Shown: positions 10,115 through 19,521, counted from the first letter of the stretch. The stretch is DNA of 64,000 nucleotides from Clostridium sp. K13 (GCF_019734195.1 NZ_JAASHM010000012.1:26602-90601), one strand, 5' to 3'. Made by a program: numbers and translations. Notes: generated by a model not told the origin, from the sequence alone.

Positions 10115-11254
10115 ATGAAAAATCTAAAGAAGAATATTATTCCAATTGTAGGAGTGATTATATGTAGCTTGATATTGATAAGTTTATCAAAGTTTATATT
10201 TAAAGGTGGATTTTTAGCTGATAAGTATAATAAGGGAATGGAATATTATAAAGGTGAGGTAGTGGAGGTTCTTGAAGAGAACTTACAAGAGGATGAATTT
10301 TTAGAAAATGTTCAAGTTGGATTTCAGACAGTATTAGTACAACTAAAAGATGGACCATTAAAGGGACAAGAGTATGAAATTGGCAATCCAGTAAGTAGGC
10401 TTTACAATATAAAAGTAAAAGAAGGAACTAAGGTAATTGTAGGTTGTTATGAAAGTAACGGAGAAAATGTATTTACCATATTTAGTTATAATAGAAGTAA
10501 TATAATTTATATATTAGTTGCAATATTTGCTTTAATAGTAATAATAATAGGTGGAGTTAAAGGAGTTAAGTCATTAGTATCATTAATTTTTACATTAGTT
10601 TGTTGTGTATACTTAATGTTGCCATTACTTCTTAAAGGGGTAAGTCCTATTATTGCAGGAATTTTAATGGCTATATTAAGTATTACTGTTACATTATTAT
10701 TAGTTTCAGGTATGAATAAAAAAACATTTACTGCAATATTAGGAACAGTTTCTGGTGTTGTTATTGCAGGAATTATAGCTTATGTATTTGGAAAGTTAAG
10801 TTATCTTTCAGGAATTACTATGGAGGATGCTGAAAGTTTAATGTATATAGCAGAAGATACGGGGTTAAAGATTACTGGATTGATGTTTACTGGGATATTA
10901 GTTGCTTCGTTAGGAGCAGTAATGGATGTAGCTATGTCAATTTCATCATCTATATTTGAAATTAATAGTATAAATGATAAGGTTACATTTAAGGAGCTAT
11001 TTAAAAGTGCTATGAATATTGGTAAAGATATTATTGGTACAATGACTAACACCTTAATTTTAGCTTTTGCAGGTGGATCTTTAAGTGTTTTAATATTAAT
11101 ATATTCTTCATCTATGCCTTATAATAAAATGATAAATTTAGATGTATTAGGTACAGAGGTTATACAAGGATTAGCCGGTAGCATAGGGATAGTTTTAGCG
11201 GTGCCGATTACAGCATTAATAGGATGTTATTTATGTAAATCGAACAAGAGTTAA
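10115..11254 (+). CDS. YibE/F-family polytopic membrane protein
   Basis: A signal-anchor helix (about residues 10-30) precedes an extracytoplasmic domain (about 35-125) with a beta-rich segment (GEVVEVLEEN, VQLKDGPLKGQEYEI). About seven hydrophobic helices follow from residue 130 to the end. The GGVKGVKSL loop and the GAVMDVAMSISS segment are typical of YibE/F (PF07907). The biochemical role of the family is not established. The start follows a very purine-rich site (GGGGGGAAGG) at 7-8 nt. The gene is monocistronic, with a terminator on each side. It sits between two LPXTG protein genes, but nothing in the sequence ties it to surface anchoring. Confidence 0.9.
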   Translation: MKNLKKNIIPIVGVIICSLILISLSKFIFKGGFLADKYNKGMEYYKGEVVEVLEENLQEDEFLENVQVGFQTVLVQLKDGPLKGQEYEIGNPVSRLYNIKVKEGTKVIVGCYESNGENVFTIFSYNRSNIIYILVAIFALIVIIIGGVKGVKSLVSLIFTLVCCVYLMLPLLLKGVSPIIAGILMAILSITVTLLLVSGMNKKTFTAILGTVSGVVIAGIIAYVFGKLSYLSGITMEDAESLMYIAEDTGLKITGLMFTGILVASLGAVMDVAMSISSSIFEINSINDKVTFKELFKSAMNIGKDIIGTMTNTLILAFAGGSLSVLILIYSSSMPYNKMINLDVLGTEVIQGLAGSIGIVLAVPITALIGCYLCKSNKS

Positions 11255-11268
11255 ATAAAAAAATAGTT

Positions 11269-11316
11269 ATAAAAGAGGTTTTAAATATATTTATTTATAT
11301 TTAGAACCTCTTTTAT
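11269..11316 (+). terminator. Terminator after the YibE/F gene
   Basis: A long stem of about 19 bp (AAAAGAGGTT paired with AACCTCTTTT, extended by an A/T stem) surrounds a short loop. The T-run forms part of the right arm. Confidence 0.8.
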
Positions 11317-11542
11317 TATAATAATTGGCAAATTTTGCGTACTAAAAATAAAGCTTATAGAAATACGGACAAATTTTATTGAAAAAAATAAAAATAAAAA
11401 TATTTTTGGTAAAAATTAAATAAAATAATAAATATAATGGTAAAAAATACATAAAAGATGAAAAAAGTCGAATAAAACTATATAGGAATTATAAAAAAAC
11501 ATAAAAAATATTAAAATTAGCAAAAATTTAACATAAAAAGAC
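11317..11542. other. Gene-free AT-rich gap upstream of the PHP/OB surface protein
   Basis: This is the middle of a 356-bp gap between stop and start. It is mostly poly-A/T-rich sequence with no open frame that has a ribosome binding site. The only supported elements are the terminator on its left and the promoter on its right. Confidence 0.5.
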
Positions 11543-11571
11543 TTCAAAACGTTCGTGTCTTATGCTAGAAT
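11543..11571 (+). promoter_or_regulatory. Sigma-A type promoter of the PHP/OB surface protein
   Basis: TTCAAA and TAGAAT are separated by 17 bp, with an extended -10 TGC directly before TAGAAT. A GTTCGT hexamer occurs twice, at 11551-11556 inside the spacer and at 11575-11580 at the expected start site. That arrangement would suit a repressor, but this is inference. The start codon is 40 bp further on. Confidence 0.5.
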
Positions 11572-11610
11572 AATGTTCGTAAGAAAACATCCAAAAATAG
11601 GGGGATAAAA

Positions 11611-14600
11611 ATGAAAAATAAAAAGTTAATTGCTTTAGTAATGGCTGCAACTATGTCAATTGGTTTAATAACGCCAAAATCGCAAATTACATATGCTAGC
11701 GCTATTCAAACAGCACAGGAATCAGTAAGTTCAGAACAAGAAGAAGTGCTTGTACTTGAAGAAAATTTTGCGGGGAATAAAGATAGTGTAAATGCTATAA
11801 ACGATGGTTGGACATTTAGTAGAGAATTAGGTGGATATGACTCAAATGGTAATTATAACACTTTACCATCAGTTGGGTTAGGTAAAGGAACTTCAAGTGG
11901 AAAAATAGATGTTATTTCAACTCCAAAGTTTACTTTAGAGAATGAAGGGAAGTTAAGTTTTTACTTAAAGAGTCAAGGTATTAAAGCCGATTCTACATCA
12001 GCATTTGTAGTAAAAGGATTTAATGCTAATGGAGAAATTACTTTTGAAGAAGCATTTGATGCTGCTAAGTTATCTGAATATACTGTAGTAAAAGAGGTTA
12101 ATATTGCGAGTATTCCTTCAGAAACTACAAATATAAATTTTGAATATACAAAAAATGTTGGGAATCTTACTTTTGATGATGTAAGACTTACTTGTGAAAA
12201 ATCTGAAGCTATTGAGGGAGTAACATTCATCAATAAAGCAAAAGAATTAAATGATGGTGAAGAAACAACAATAAGAGGAGTAGTTTCATTTAATGACAGA
12301 AATAAAACACTTCATGTTCAAGATAAAACAGGTGCTATAGCTATTTCAAATAAAAATAGTAGTATAGATCTTTCAGGATTTGTTAAAGGTGATGAAATAG
12401 AAATAACAGGAACACTTGATACTTATAGTAAATTAAGACAAGTACAGGCTACAGAAATTAAGGCTATAAGTAAAAAAGGTGAACCTACACCAAAGCTATT
12501 AACTATAAAAGAGTTAAAAGAAAGTAATTATGATTCTTACTATGTAGAAATAAAGGGTGCTGTATTAGATACAAGTGCAAAAACATTAACTCAAGGTGAT
12601 GATGTTTTAGATATATACTTTATACCAAGTGGATTAGAAGTTTCTACAGGCGATACAGTAGATGTAGTTGGAACTGTAGGAAGATATAATGATACTGTTC
12701 AAATTTATGGATCATCTTGTTCTTTCACAAAAGTAGAAGCTGAAACTCCAGATGTACCAGAAGAACCAGAAGTAGATAAATTTGGACCAACTGTAGTTAA
12801 GGTTACTCCAGGAAATTCAGCTAATTTAGGTGAAAACAGAAGACCAGAAATAACTGCTACATTTGAAGATGAATCCGGTGTGGATATGAATACTGTTAAA
12901 GTTACATTTAATGGGGAAGATGTTACATCTAGTTTAGTTAAAGAAGAAAATACAGTTAAGTATTTAGTTAATAAAGATTTAGCTGATGGAAAATATACTG
13001 TTAAAGTTGAAGTTAATGATACATTAGGAAACTTAACTACTAAAGTGTGGAAATTTACAGTTGGTACTGTAGAAAGTAATCTTTATTTTGGACAACTTCA
13101 CTCACATACAAACCTTTCAGATGGACAAGGTACAATAGATGAAGCTTATACTTATGCTAGAGATAATGCAAATGTTGATTTCATAGCTGTTACAGATCAT
13201 AGTAACTGGTTTGATAATGATACATCAGCTAATATGGGGGATGGATCTGTAAGTGAAGAGTGGAAATTAGGATTAGCTACTGCTGACAAGTATAATAAAG
13301 ATGGCGAATTTGCAGCTATATATGGTTATGAAATGACATGGTCAGGTTCAACAGGTGGATATGGACATATAAATACATTTAACACACCTGGATTCGAAAC
13401 TAGAACAAATAAAAATATGAATTTAAAGAATTACTATGAAACATTAAAGAAATATCCAGAGTCTTTATCTCAATTAAACCATCCAGGTAAAACTTTTGGT
13501 AACTTTAGTGATTATGCACATTATGATGTAGCTATTGATGAAGTAGTTACTTTAATAGAAGTTGGTAATGGTGAAGGAGCTATAAGAAGTTCAGGATATT
13601 TCCCATCATATGAAGAGTATACAAGAGCTCTTGATAAGGGATGGCATGTATCTCCTACAAATAACCAAGATAACCATAAAGGTAAATGGGGTAATGCTAA
13701 TACTGCAAGAACAGTAGTTGAAGCATCAGAGCTTACAAGAGAAGCTGTTTATGAAGCTATTAGTGAAAGAAGAACTTATGCTACAGAAGATGAAAATTTA
13801 AGAATTTCATATACTGTAAATGGAAGCACTATGGGATCAATTTTAGATGATACAGATGCATTAGAATTTAATATAAATGTAGAAGATATTGATTCAGGAG
13901 ATAACATTAAGAAAATCTCAATTATTGGAGATGGTGGTAAGGTTGTAAAGTCTATAGACAATATAAATTCTACAGAAAAACAATGGACATTTACTTTAGA
14001 CAATAATGTAAGTTCATATTACTATGTAAGAGTTGATCAAGCAGACCAAGATATCGCGGTAACTGCACCTATATGGGTTGGTGAAAGAGAAAATGTTGGA
14101 ATAGAATCAATTGATTGTGATACAGAACTTGTAGTAGAAAATGAAAAAATTAATATTGATACTACTATTTATAACAATGAAGCTACAGAATTAACAGACG
14201 TTAAAGTTGAATTCTATATTGATGGAGCTACTGAACCAGTAGTAAGCACTATTGAAAATATTGGATCTGCTTCAACAGGAACTGCTACATTAAGCCATAG
14301 TTTTGAGGCTGCTGGTGAGCATAAAATAGATGTAGTTGTTAAAGCAAATGTAAATGGAAATGAAAGAGAGTTTAAAGGTAGCATAGATATTAAAGTATCT
14401 AAAGCTAGTGCTGTTTCAAAGGTAGTTATTGATGGAGCTCATCAAAACCAATATGTAAATGGAGATTACGCAGGAAAAATGACTACACTTACAGGTTTAA
14501 TGACTCAAAATGGAATTAAATCTATATTAAATACTGAACCAATTACAGATGAAACTTTAGAAGGTGTATCATTATTAATACTTTCAGACCCTCAAAGTAC

Positions 14601-16092
14601 AAATAAGGATTCATATGGATTAACTCCTCAAAAATATAGTGAAGATGAATTAGCAGCTATAGCTAAGTTTGCAAAAAATGGTGGTAATATAGTAATTACA
14701 TCAAAAGCAGACTATGGTGATGGTGTAGGAGAATATGGAAATGCAGCACAAGGAAATTCAGTTCTTGAGGCAATTGGAGCTAATATAAGATTTAATGATG
14801 ACCAAGCTACAGATGATGTAGAAAATGGTGGTCAAAGTTATAGATTATACTTTAATGACTATAATACTGAAAGTGAATGGTTAAAGGATGTTGATACAAG
14901 TAAAAATTATAGCTTCTATAGTGGTTCAACATTAGTTATGCCTGAAAATACTAATAATATTGAAGTTTTAGTAAGAGGTCATGAAACTACTTATGGTAAT
15001 GATGCAGATAAAAAGGGAGACAATACTCCAGTAGGACAAGGTGAAGTTGTAGGTCTTGCAGTTGAAACACTTGAAAGTGGTTCTAAAGTATTTGTTTCAG
15101 GAGCTACATTCTTCTCAGATTTCGAAATTGATGGATATGTATATTCAAACTTTGATATAACAAGTAAAGTATTAAGAGAATTAGCACCAACTCCACAGTT
15201 ACCAGTTAGTAAAATTGCTGATGTAAGAGTGGATTTAGATGGAGATAATAATCCAGATAGATTTGGTGAAACAGTAGTTGTTGAAGGTTATGTTACTGCA
15301 GCATCTAATGCAGCAGCAAAAGGAAATTCTTTCTTTGATGTAATTTATGTACAAGATGAAACAGCTGGACTTACTGTCTTTGGTGTATCATCAACAGAAG
15401 TTAAATTAGGTCAAAAGGTAAGACTTACAGGTAAGGTATCTTCATATTTAGGTGATGCACAAATTGCTTTAAACAATGAAGAATTTGATTTAGAAATAAT
15501 TGATACTAATATTAATTTAGTTAATCCAACTAAGCTTTCTACTGCAGATAGTATGCTTGAAGAAAAAGAAGGGTTATTAGTTGAAGTAGCTGGTAAAGTA
15601 ACAAGAATAGAAGGTCAAAATATTTATGTTAATGATGGAACTGGTGAAGCGAGAGTTTACACAGAAGGATATATTGGAAGTAGTGCAAATCCAGGTGTAG
15701 CTGATGAGTGGAAGTCAAGAATTAAAGTTGGAGACAAGGTTTCAGCTATAGGTCTTGCATCAGAAGATCCAGAAGGTCATAGATTAAGAGTTAGAGATTC
15801 AGCAGAAATAGTTGTTTTAGAAGATGATGAAGAAAATCAAAAGCCGGAAGAACCAGATGTTGATGTTAAACCAGAAGAGCCAGGTGTTGATGTTAAGCCA
15901 GAAGGTGGAAATGGATCAGAAAATGGTTCAGGCTCAAATAATGGATCAGGCACAAACAATGGTTCAAATAATAATGGAACAACAAATTTACCTAACACTG
16001 GTGGGGTTAATTCAACTATTTATGTAGTAGTAGCTATTATCGTAGTAGCTGCAGGTGCAATAGTGTTATTTAAGAAAAAGGGTAAAAAATAA
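11611..16092 (+). CDS. LPXTG-anchored multidomain PHP metallohydrolase with OB-fold domains
   Basis: A signal peptide (about 1-30) is followed by a jelly-roll, carbohydrate-binding-like domain (about 45-190) and OB-fold segments (about 200-375) of the type found in secreted YhcR-like nucleases. An Ig-like domain (390-490) comes next. A PHP/CehA-type metallohydrolase domain (about 490-790) opens with QLHSHTNLSDG (His497, His499), continues with VTDHS, and has QLNHPGK and NNQDNHKG further along. A CARDB-like domain (830-925), a DUF4350/ThuA-like Rossmann domain (935-1180) and one or two more OB folds (1195-1400) follow. The end is an acidic P/E/D linker, a Gly/Ser/Asn linker, LPNTGG at 1460, a membrane helix and KKKGKK. 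GGGGGA lies 7 nt before the ATG. It is probably an extracellular phosphoesterase; OB folds next to the PHP domain suggest nucleic-acid or nucleotide substrates, which is inference. Carbohydrate-linked phosphate esters are an alternative. Confidence 0.88.
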   Translation: MKNKKLIALVMAATMSIGLITPKSQITYASAIQTAQESVSSEQEEVLVLEENFAGNKDSVNAINDGWTFSRELGGYDSNGNYNTLPSVGLGKGTSSGKIDVISTPKFTLENEGKLSFYLKSQGIKADSTSAFVVKGFNANGEITFEEAFDAAKLSEYTVVKEVNIASIPSETTNINFEYTKNVGNLTFDDVRLTCEKSEAIEGVTFINKAKELNDGEETTIRGVVSFNDRNKTLHVQDKTGAIAISNKNSSIDLSGFVKGDEIEITGTLDTYSKLRQVQATEIKAISKKGEPTPKLLTIKELKESNYDSYYVEIKGAVLDTSAKTLTQGDDVLDIYFIPSGLEVSTGDTVDVVGTVGRYNDTVQIYGSSCSFTKVEAETPDVPEEPEVDKFGPTVVKVTPGNSANLGENRRPEITATFEDESGVDMNTVKVTFNGEDVTSSLVKEENTVKYLVNKDLADGKYTVKVEVNDTLGNLTTKVWKFTVGTVESNLYFGQLHSHTNLSDGQGTIDEAYTYARDNANVDFIAVTDHSNWFDNDTSANMGDGSVSEEWKLGLATADKYNKDGEFAAIYGYEMTWSGSTGGYGHINTFNTPGFETRTNKNMNLKNYYETLKKYPESLSQLNHPGKTFGNFSDYAHYDVAIDEVVTLIEVGNGEGAIRSSGYFPSYEEYTRALDKGWHVSPTNNQDNHKGKWGNANTARTVVEASELTREAVYEAISERRTYATEDENLRISYTVNGSTMGSILDDTDALEFNINVEDIDSGDNIKKISIIGDGGKVVKSIDNINSTEKQWTFTLDNNVSSYYYVRVDQADQDIAVTAPIWVGERENVGIESIDCDTELVVENEKINIDTTIYNNEATELTDVKVEFYIDGATEPVVSTIENIGSASTGTATLSHSFEAAGEHKIDVVVKANVNGNEREFKGSIDIKVSKASAVSKVVIDGAHQNQYVNGDYAGKMTTLTGLMTQNGIKSILNTEPITDETLEGVSLLILSDPQSTNKDSYGLTPQKYSEDELAAIAKFAKNGGNIVITSKADYGDGVGEYGNAAQGNSVLEAIGANIRFNDDQATDDVENGGQSYRLYFNDYNTESEWLKDVDTSKNYSFYSGSTLVMPENTNNIEVLVRGHETTYGNDADKKGDNTPVGQGEVVGLAVETLESGSKVFVSGATFFSDFEIDGYVYSNFDITSKVLRELAPTPQLPVSKIADVRVDLDGDNNPDRFGETVVVEGYVTAASNAAAKGNSFFDVIYVQDETAGLTVFGVSSTEVKLGQKVRLTGKVSSYLGDAQIALNNEEFDLEIIDTNINLVNPTKLSTADSMLEEKEGLLVEVAGKVTRIEGQNIYVNDGTGEARVYTEGYIGSSANPGVADEWKSRIKVGDKVSAIGLASEDPEGHRLRVRDSAEIVVLEDDEENQKPEEPDVDVKPEEPGVDVKPEGGNGSENGSGSNNGSGTNNGSNNNGTTNLPNTGGVNSTIYVVVAIIVVAAGAIVLFKKKGKK

Positions 16093-16145
16093 TAAATAAA
16101 TAAAATAGTAGTATATAAAAATATGCTTAAACTATGATATGCAAA

Positions 16146-16184
16146 TAAGGTATGATTTCTTTTTTTAGGAATCATACCTTTTTA
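16146..16184 (+). terminator. Terminator after the PHP/OB surface protein
   Basis: AAGGTATGATTTC pairs with GGAATCATACCTT around a T-rich loop, followed by TTT. It may also serve the minus-strand gene ending at 16219, since the left arm is preceded by A-rich sequence. Confidence 0.75.
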
Positions 16185-16218
16185 ATGTATTAATTAATAA
16201 AATTTTTATTTGATACAC

Positions 16219-16407
16219 TTAAATTATATCTACCTTTTTCAACTTATCTTTTACTTCAAATAATCTACTTTCCAAAGTATCAATTTTAGAAGAAAGTCGT
16301 TCCCTTTCTGAAGTGTTATTAGTTTTACTTAGTTTACTATTTAAATTATCTATATCCGTAGCAAGTGAAATAATTTCTAGTGTATACTCCCATGCACTTT
16401 TACTCAT
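16219..16407 (-). CDS. Small coiled-coil protein (62 aa), paralog of the 58674-58868 gene
   Basis: The ATG is preceded on the minus strand by a perfect AAGGAGGA at 7-8 nt, so this small gene is very probably translated. The protein is charged and helical, with heptad-like leucines (LNSKL, LSSKIDTLESRLFEVKDKL) and no membrane segment or cysteine. It aligns over its whole length with the 64-aa product of 58674-58868, sharing SKL-x-K, S-E-R-E and L-x-x-(K/R)-I-D-x-L. The family is unknown to me. A small regulator or a binding partner is possible but not supported beyond the coiled coil. Confidence 0.75.
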   Translation of the reverse strand: MSKSAWEYTLEIISLATDIDNLNSKLSKTNNTSERERLSSKIDTLESRLFEVKDKLKKVDII

Positions 16408-16446
16408 AAGTTAAATCCTCCTTAAATAAAAATCTAATAATATACT

Positions 16447-16587
16447 ATGAAAGAAATAATTAAAAATAACCATTTTTATTTAAAAACTTTGTTTAAAATT
16501 AATGAAAACTATATAAAACAAGAAAAATATGATGAAATATTAGCAAATAGAAATAATTTTATAAATATTAAAGAATATAAATTGTGA
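16447..16587 (+). CDS. Possible 46-aa ORF without a ribosome binding site
   Basis: An intact ATG-to-TGA frame with protein-like codon use (N, K, Y and I rich: KQEKYDEIL, NRNNFINIKEYKL) lies divergent from the small coiled-coil gene. The sequence before the ATG (ATATACT) holds no Shine-Dalgarno. It may be a remnant of a larger gene or a chance frame in AT-rich DNA. From 16588 to 16784 I see only AT-rich sequence and the upstream region of the next gene. Confidence 0.22.
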   Translation: MKEIIKNNHFYLKTLFKINENYIKQEKYDEILANRNNFINIKEYKL

Positions 16588-16784
16588 AAAAACAAAGAAT
16601 AAATTAAATAATATATTAAAAAAATATTTGTTTTCATATCATTGTTAAAAAATATACAAAAAAATCAAAAAAACTCTTTACTATTCCTGAGCGAAGTAGT
16701 ATGATTTAATTAAGGAAAACAATTATTAATTAAAAACTAATATTAATAAATGAAATATCTATGTTCTTTTAGGAGGAATTTGTA

Positions 16785-18116
16785 ATGAAAATAGTAGTAG
16801 TTGGATGTACACATGCAGGGACAGCTGCAGTAGTTAATTTAAAGGAACTTCACCCAGAAAGTGAAATTACAATATATGAAAAAAATGATAATCTATCATT
16901 CTTATCATGTGGAATAGCTTTAAATGTTGGAGGAGTAATCAAGGAAACTAAAAATCTTTTCTATAACTCACCAGAAAACATTGCTAAAATGGGTGTAGTA
17001 ACTAATATGAAACATGAAGTTTTAGACATAGACTTTGATAATAAAACTTTAAAAGTTAAAAATCTTTTAACAAATGAAGAGTTTGAAGATAATTACGATA
17101 AATTAGTTTTAACATTAGGATCATGGCCAATAGTTCCAAGATTTGAAGGTGGAGACTTAGAAAATATTTTATTATGTAAGAATCATGACCATGCAATTGA
17201 AATAATAGAAAAATCTAAAGATGCTAAAAATGTAGTTATAATTGGAGCTGGATACATTGGTGTTGAACTTGTAGAAGCATTTGAAATGCAAGGTAAGAAA
17301 GTTACATTAATAGATGCAGAAGAAAGAATTATGGCTAAATATCTTGATAAAGAATTCACAGATATAGCTGAAAAAGAGTTTGCTGATAGAGGAGTAAATT
17401 TAGTTTTAGGTGAAAAAGTTTCTAAGTTCGAAGGCAAAAATGGAAAAGTAACAAAGGTTGTTACTAACAATGGAAGCTATGAAGGCGATTTAGTTGTATT
17501 ATGTATTGGATTTGCTCCAAACACTAAACTTGTTCAAGGTAAATTAGATACACTACCAAATGGAGCTATAATAATAGATGAATACATGAGAACTAGTAAA
17601 GAAGACGTATTTGCTGCTGGGGATTGTTGTGTAGTAACTTATAATCCAGCTCACGATACAAGATATATTCCACTTGCAACAAATGCAGTAAGAATGGGTA
17701 CTTTAGTAGCTAGAAATATAGTAAAGCCAACTCTTAAGTACATGGGAACTCAAGGTACTTCAGGAATTAAAATTTATGAAAAATGTATAGCTTCAACAGG
17801 ATTAACTGAAGATGTTGCAAAAGCTACTACTAAAATGAATGTTGGATCAGTATCATTAACTGATAACTACAGACCAGAATTTATGCCAACTTACTTACCA
17901 GCTACTGTTAAGATAGTATTTGATAAAGATACTAGAAGAGTAATTGGAGGACAAATAGTTTCTGATATAGATTTAACTCAATTTATGAATACTTTATCAG
18001 TAGTTATTCAAAATGAAATGACAATAGAAGAATTAGCAATGACAGATTTCTTCTTCCAACCACACTTTAATAAACCATGGAGCATTTTAAATGCAGTTGC
18101 ATTAAAAGCTTTATAA
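16785..18116 (+). CDS. NADH oxidase / CoA-disulfide reductase family flavoprotein
   Basis: At 443 aa this has the expected size for the family. It shows an FAD-binding GxxxAG-type turn at the N-terminus (VVGCTHAGTAA), the redox cysteine Cys42 in SFLSCGIAL, an NAD(P)H Rossmann motif (VIIGAGYIGVEL, about 152-163), the second FAD motif (FAAGDCC, about 277) and a C-terminal dimerisation domain. The single active-site Cys42 is shared by water-forming NADH oxidases (Nox), NADH peroxidases and CoA-disulfide reductases, and the sequence alone does not separate them. In an anaerobe it would remove oxygen with NADH or keep low-molecular-weight thiols reduced. AGGAGG lies 8 nt before the ATG. It is monocistronic with its own terminator. 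Confidence 0.9.
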   Translation: MKIVVVGCTHAGTAAVVNLKELHPESEITIYEKNDNLSFLSCGIALNVGGVIKETKNLFYNSPENIAKMGVVTNMKHEVLDIDFDNKTLKVKNLLTNEEFEDNYDKLVLTLGSWPIVPRFEGGDLENILLCKNHDHAIEIIEKSKDAKNVVIIGAGYIGVELVEAFEMQGKKVTLIDAEERIMAKYLDKEFTDIAEKEFADRGVNLVLGEKVSKFEGKNGKVTKVVTNNGSYEGDLVVLCIGFAPNTKLVQGKLDTLPNGAIIIDEYMRTSKEDVFAAGDCCVVTYNPAHDTRYIPLATNAVRMGTLVARNIVKPTLKYMGTQGTSGIKIYEKCIASTGLTEDVAKATTKMNVGSVSLTDNYRPEFMPTYLPATVKIVFDKDTRRVIGGQIVSDIDLTQFMNTLSVVIQNEMTIEELAMTDFFFQPHFNKPWSILNAVALKAL

Positions 18117-18121
18117 TAACT

Positions 18122-18154
18122 AAAAGGTAATCTAGAAATAGATTACCTTTTTTT
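18122..18154 (+). terminator. Terminator after the NADH oxidase gene
   Basis: AAAAGGTAATCTA and TAGATTACCTTTT form a 13-bp stem with a GAAA tetraloop, followed by a T-run. Confidence 0.92.
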
Positions 18155-18222
18155 ATTAAGTTTTTTAAATTTTTGTTATATTAGTAAAAGATTAATAGTA
18201 ATATTGTAAAAGGAGGTGACAA

Positions 18223-19521
18223 ATGAGAAATAAGTATATTCAGTTTGTAATAATGATTATAGCAATATTTCTAGTTACTGGGGTGGTGCTAAAAATAAAG
18301 ATAGATAAAATTAATAATAATTCAAAAATTAATAATCAAAGTATAGATAGCAATGAAAGTGAAGGTGAAGAAATTATAGCTAATAAATTTTTAGAGGATG
18401 GTGAAATGAGAGGTGTATGGTTATCTACAGTAAGCAATTTAGATTGGCCTGAAATTAGTAGCTATAAGAATAGTAAAGTTCAGCAAGAAATGTTAAAAGA
18501 AAAATTTGATTTCATAGAAGAACAAAATATGAATACAATATTTTTTCAAGTCAGGCCAATGGGAGATGCATTTTATAAATCTAATTATGCAGCATGGTCA
18601 AAATATTTAACTGGGAGTTTGGGAGAAGACCCTGGGTATGACCCCCTTGAATTTGCTATTAATGAAGCTCATAAAAGAGGCTTAGAGCTTCAAGCATGGT
18701 TTAATCCTTTTAGAATAGATAGTAATTCTGCAGGTTTTAATATGGATAATTATATTAATGAGCTGCCAGAACAATCACCATTAAAAAATAATTCAAATTG
18801 GATTGTAAAATATAATAATTATCATTATCTTGATGTAGGAATACCAGAGGTTAGAGAATATGTAATAGATACAATTATAGAAGTTGTAAAAAATTATAAT
18901 ATTGATGGGGTTGTATTAGATGATTATTTTTATCCATATCCTTCAGGTGGATTAGAATTTCCTGATGATAATACATATGAAAAGTATGGTGAAGGATTTA
19001 ATTCAAAGGAAGAATGGAGAAGAAATAATGTTAATTGTTTTATAAGTGAGTTATATAAAAAGATTAAAGAAACTAATACGGAAGTTAAGTTTGGTGTTAG
19101 TCCATTTGGAATATGGAGAAATGGAGAATCTTTAGGAGGAAGTAATACAAGTGGTTTAAGTAGCTATGATAATGTATATGTAGATTCAAGGAAATGGATT
19201 CAAGAAGGTTGGATTGATTATATTATTCCTCAAATATATTGGCAATTTGATTATAGTGCAGCTCCATATGCAACGCTTGTTGACTGGTGGGCTAAACAAG
19301 TTGAAAATACTAATGTTCAATTATATATTGGGCATGCAGCCTATAAAATAAATGATTCAACCTATGGTGAGTCATGGCTTAATGAAAATGAAGTAATAAA
19401 TCAAATCCGATATTCTAGGGGAAATTCAAATGTAAAAGGAAGTTGTTTCTTTAGATTAAAGACTTTAGAGGAAAATAGGATAGGCTTTACAGATGAATTG
19501 AGAGAGTTATATAAAAGATAA
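18223..19521 (+). CDS. GH10-like (DUF187, PF02638) extracellular glycosidase
   Basis: The opening MRGVWLSTVSNLDWP (residue about 62 onward) is the hallmark of the DUF187/GHL10 family, and the TIM-barrel motifs follow: IFFQVRPMGDAFY, LQAWFNPFR, IDGVVLDDYFYP and IDYIIPQIYWQ. An N-terminal hydrophobic helix (about 8-25) directs the protein to the membrane or cell exterior. These enzymes are linked to cleavage of peptidoglycan-type or other amino-sugar glycans after removal of stem peptides; the substrate here is not determined. AAAGGAGGTGA is placed ideally before the ATG. It is transcribed alone; the palindrome 55 bp after its stop has no T-run. Confidence 0.9.
   Translation: MRNKYIQFVIMIIAIFLVTGVVLKIKIDKINNNSKINNQSIDSNESEGEEIIANKFLEDGEMRGVWLSTVSNLDWPEISSYKNSKVQQEMLKEKFDFIEEQNMNTIFFQVRPMGDAFYKSNYAAWSKYLTGSLGEDPGYDPLEFAINEAHKRGLELQAWFNPFRIDSNSAGFNMDNYINELPEQSPLKNNSNWIVKYNNYHYLDVGIPEVREYVIDTIIEVVKNYNIDGVVLDDYFYPYPSGGLEFPDDNTYEKYGEGFNSKEEWRRNNVNCFISELYKKIKETNTEVKFGVSPFGIWRNGESLGGSNTSGLSSYDNVYVDSRKWIQEGWIDYIIPQIYWQFDYSAAPYATLVDWWAKQVENTNVQLYIGHAAYKINDSTYGESWLNENEVINQIRYSRGNSNVKGSCFFRLKTLEENRIGFTDELRELYKR

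Noticed and set aside
15824..16027. 67-aa frame overlapping the linker of the PHP/OB surface protein
   Set aside because: Repetitive M/Q/K sequence arises from reading the Gly/Ser/Asn linker in another frame.
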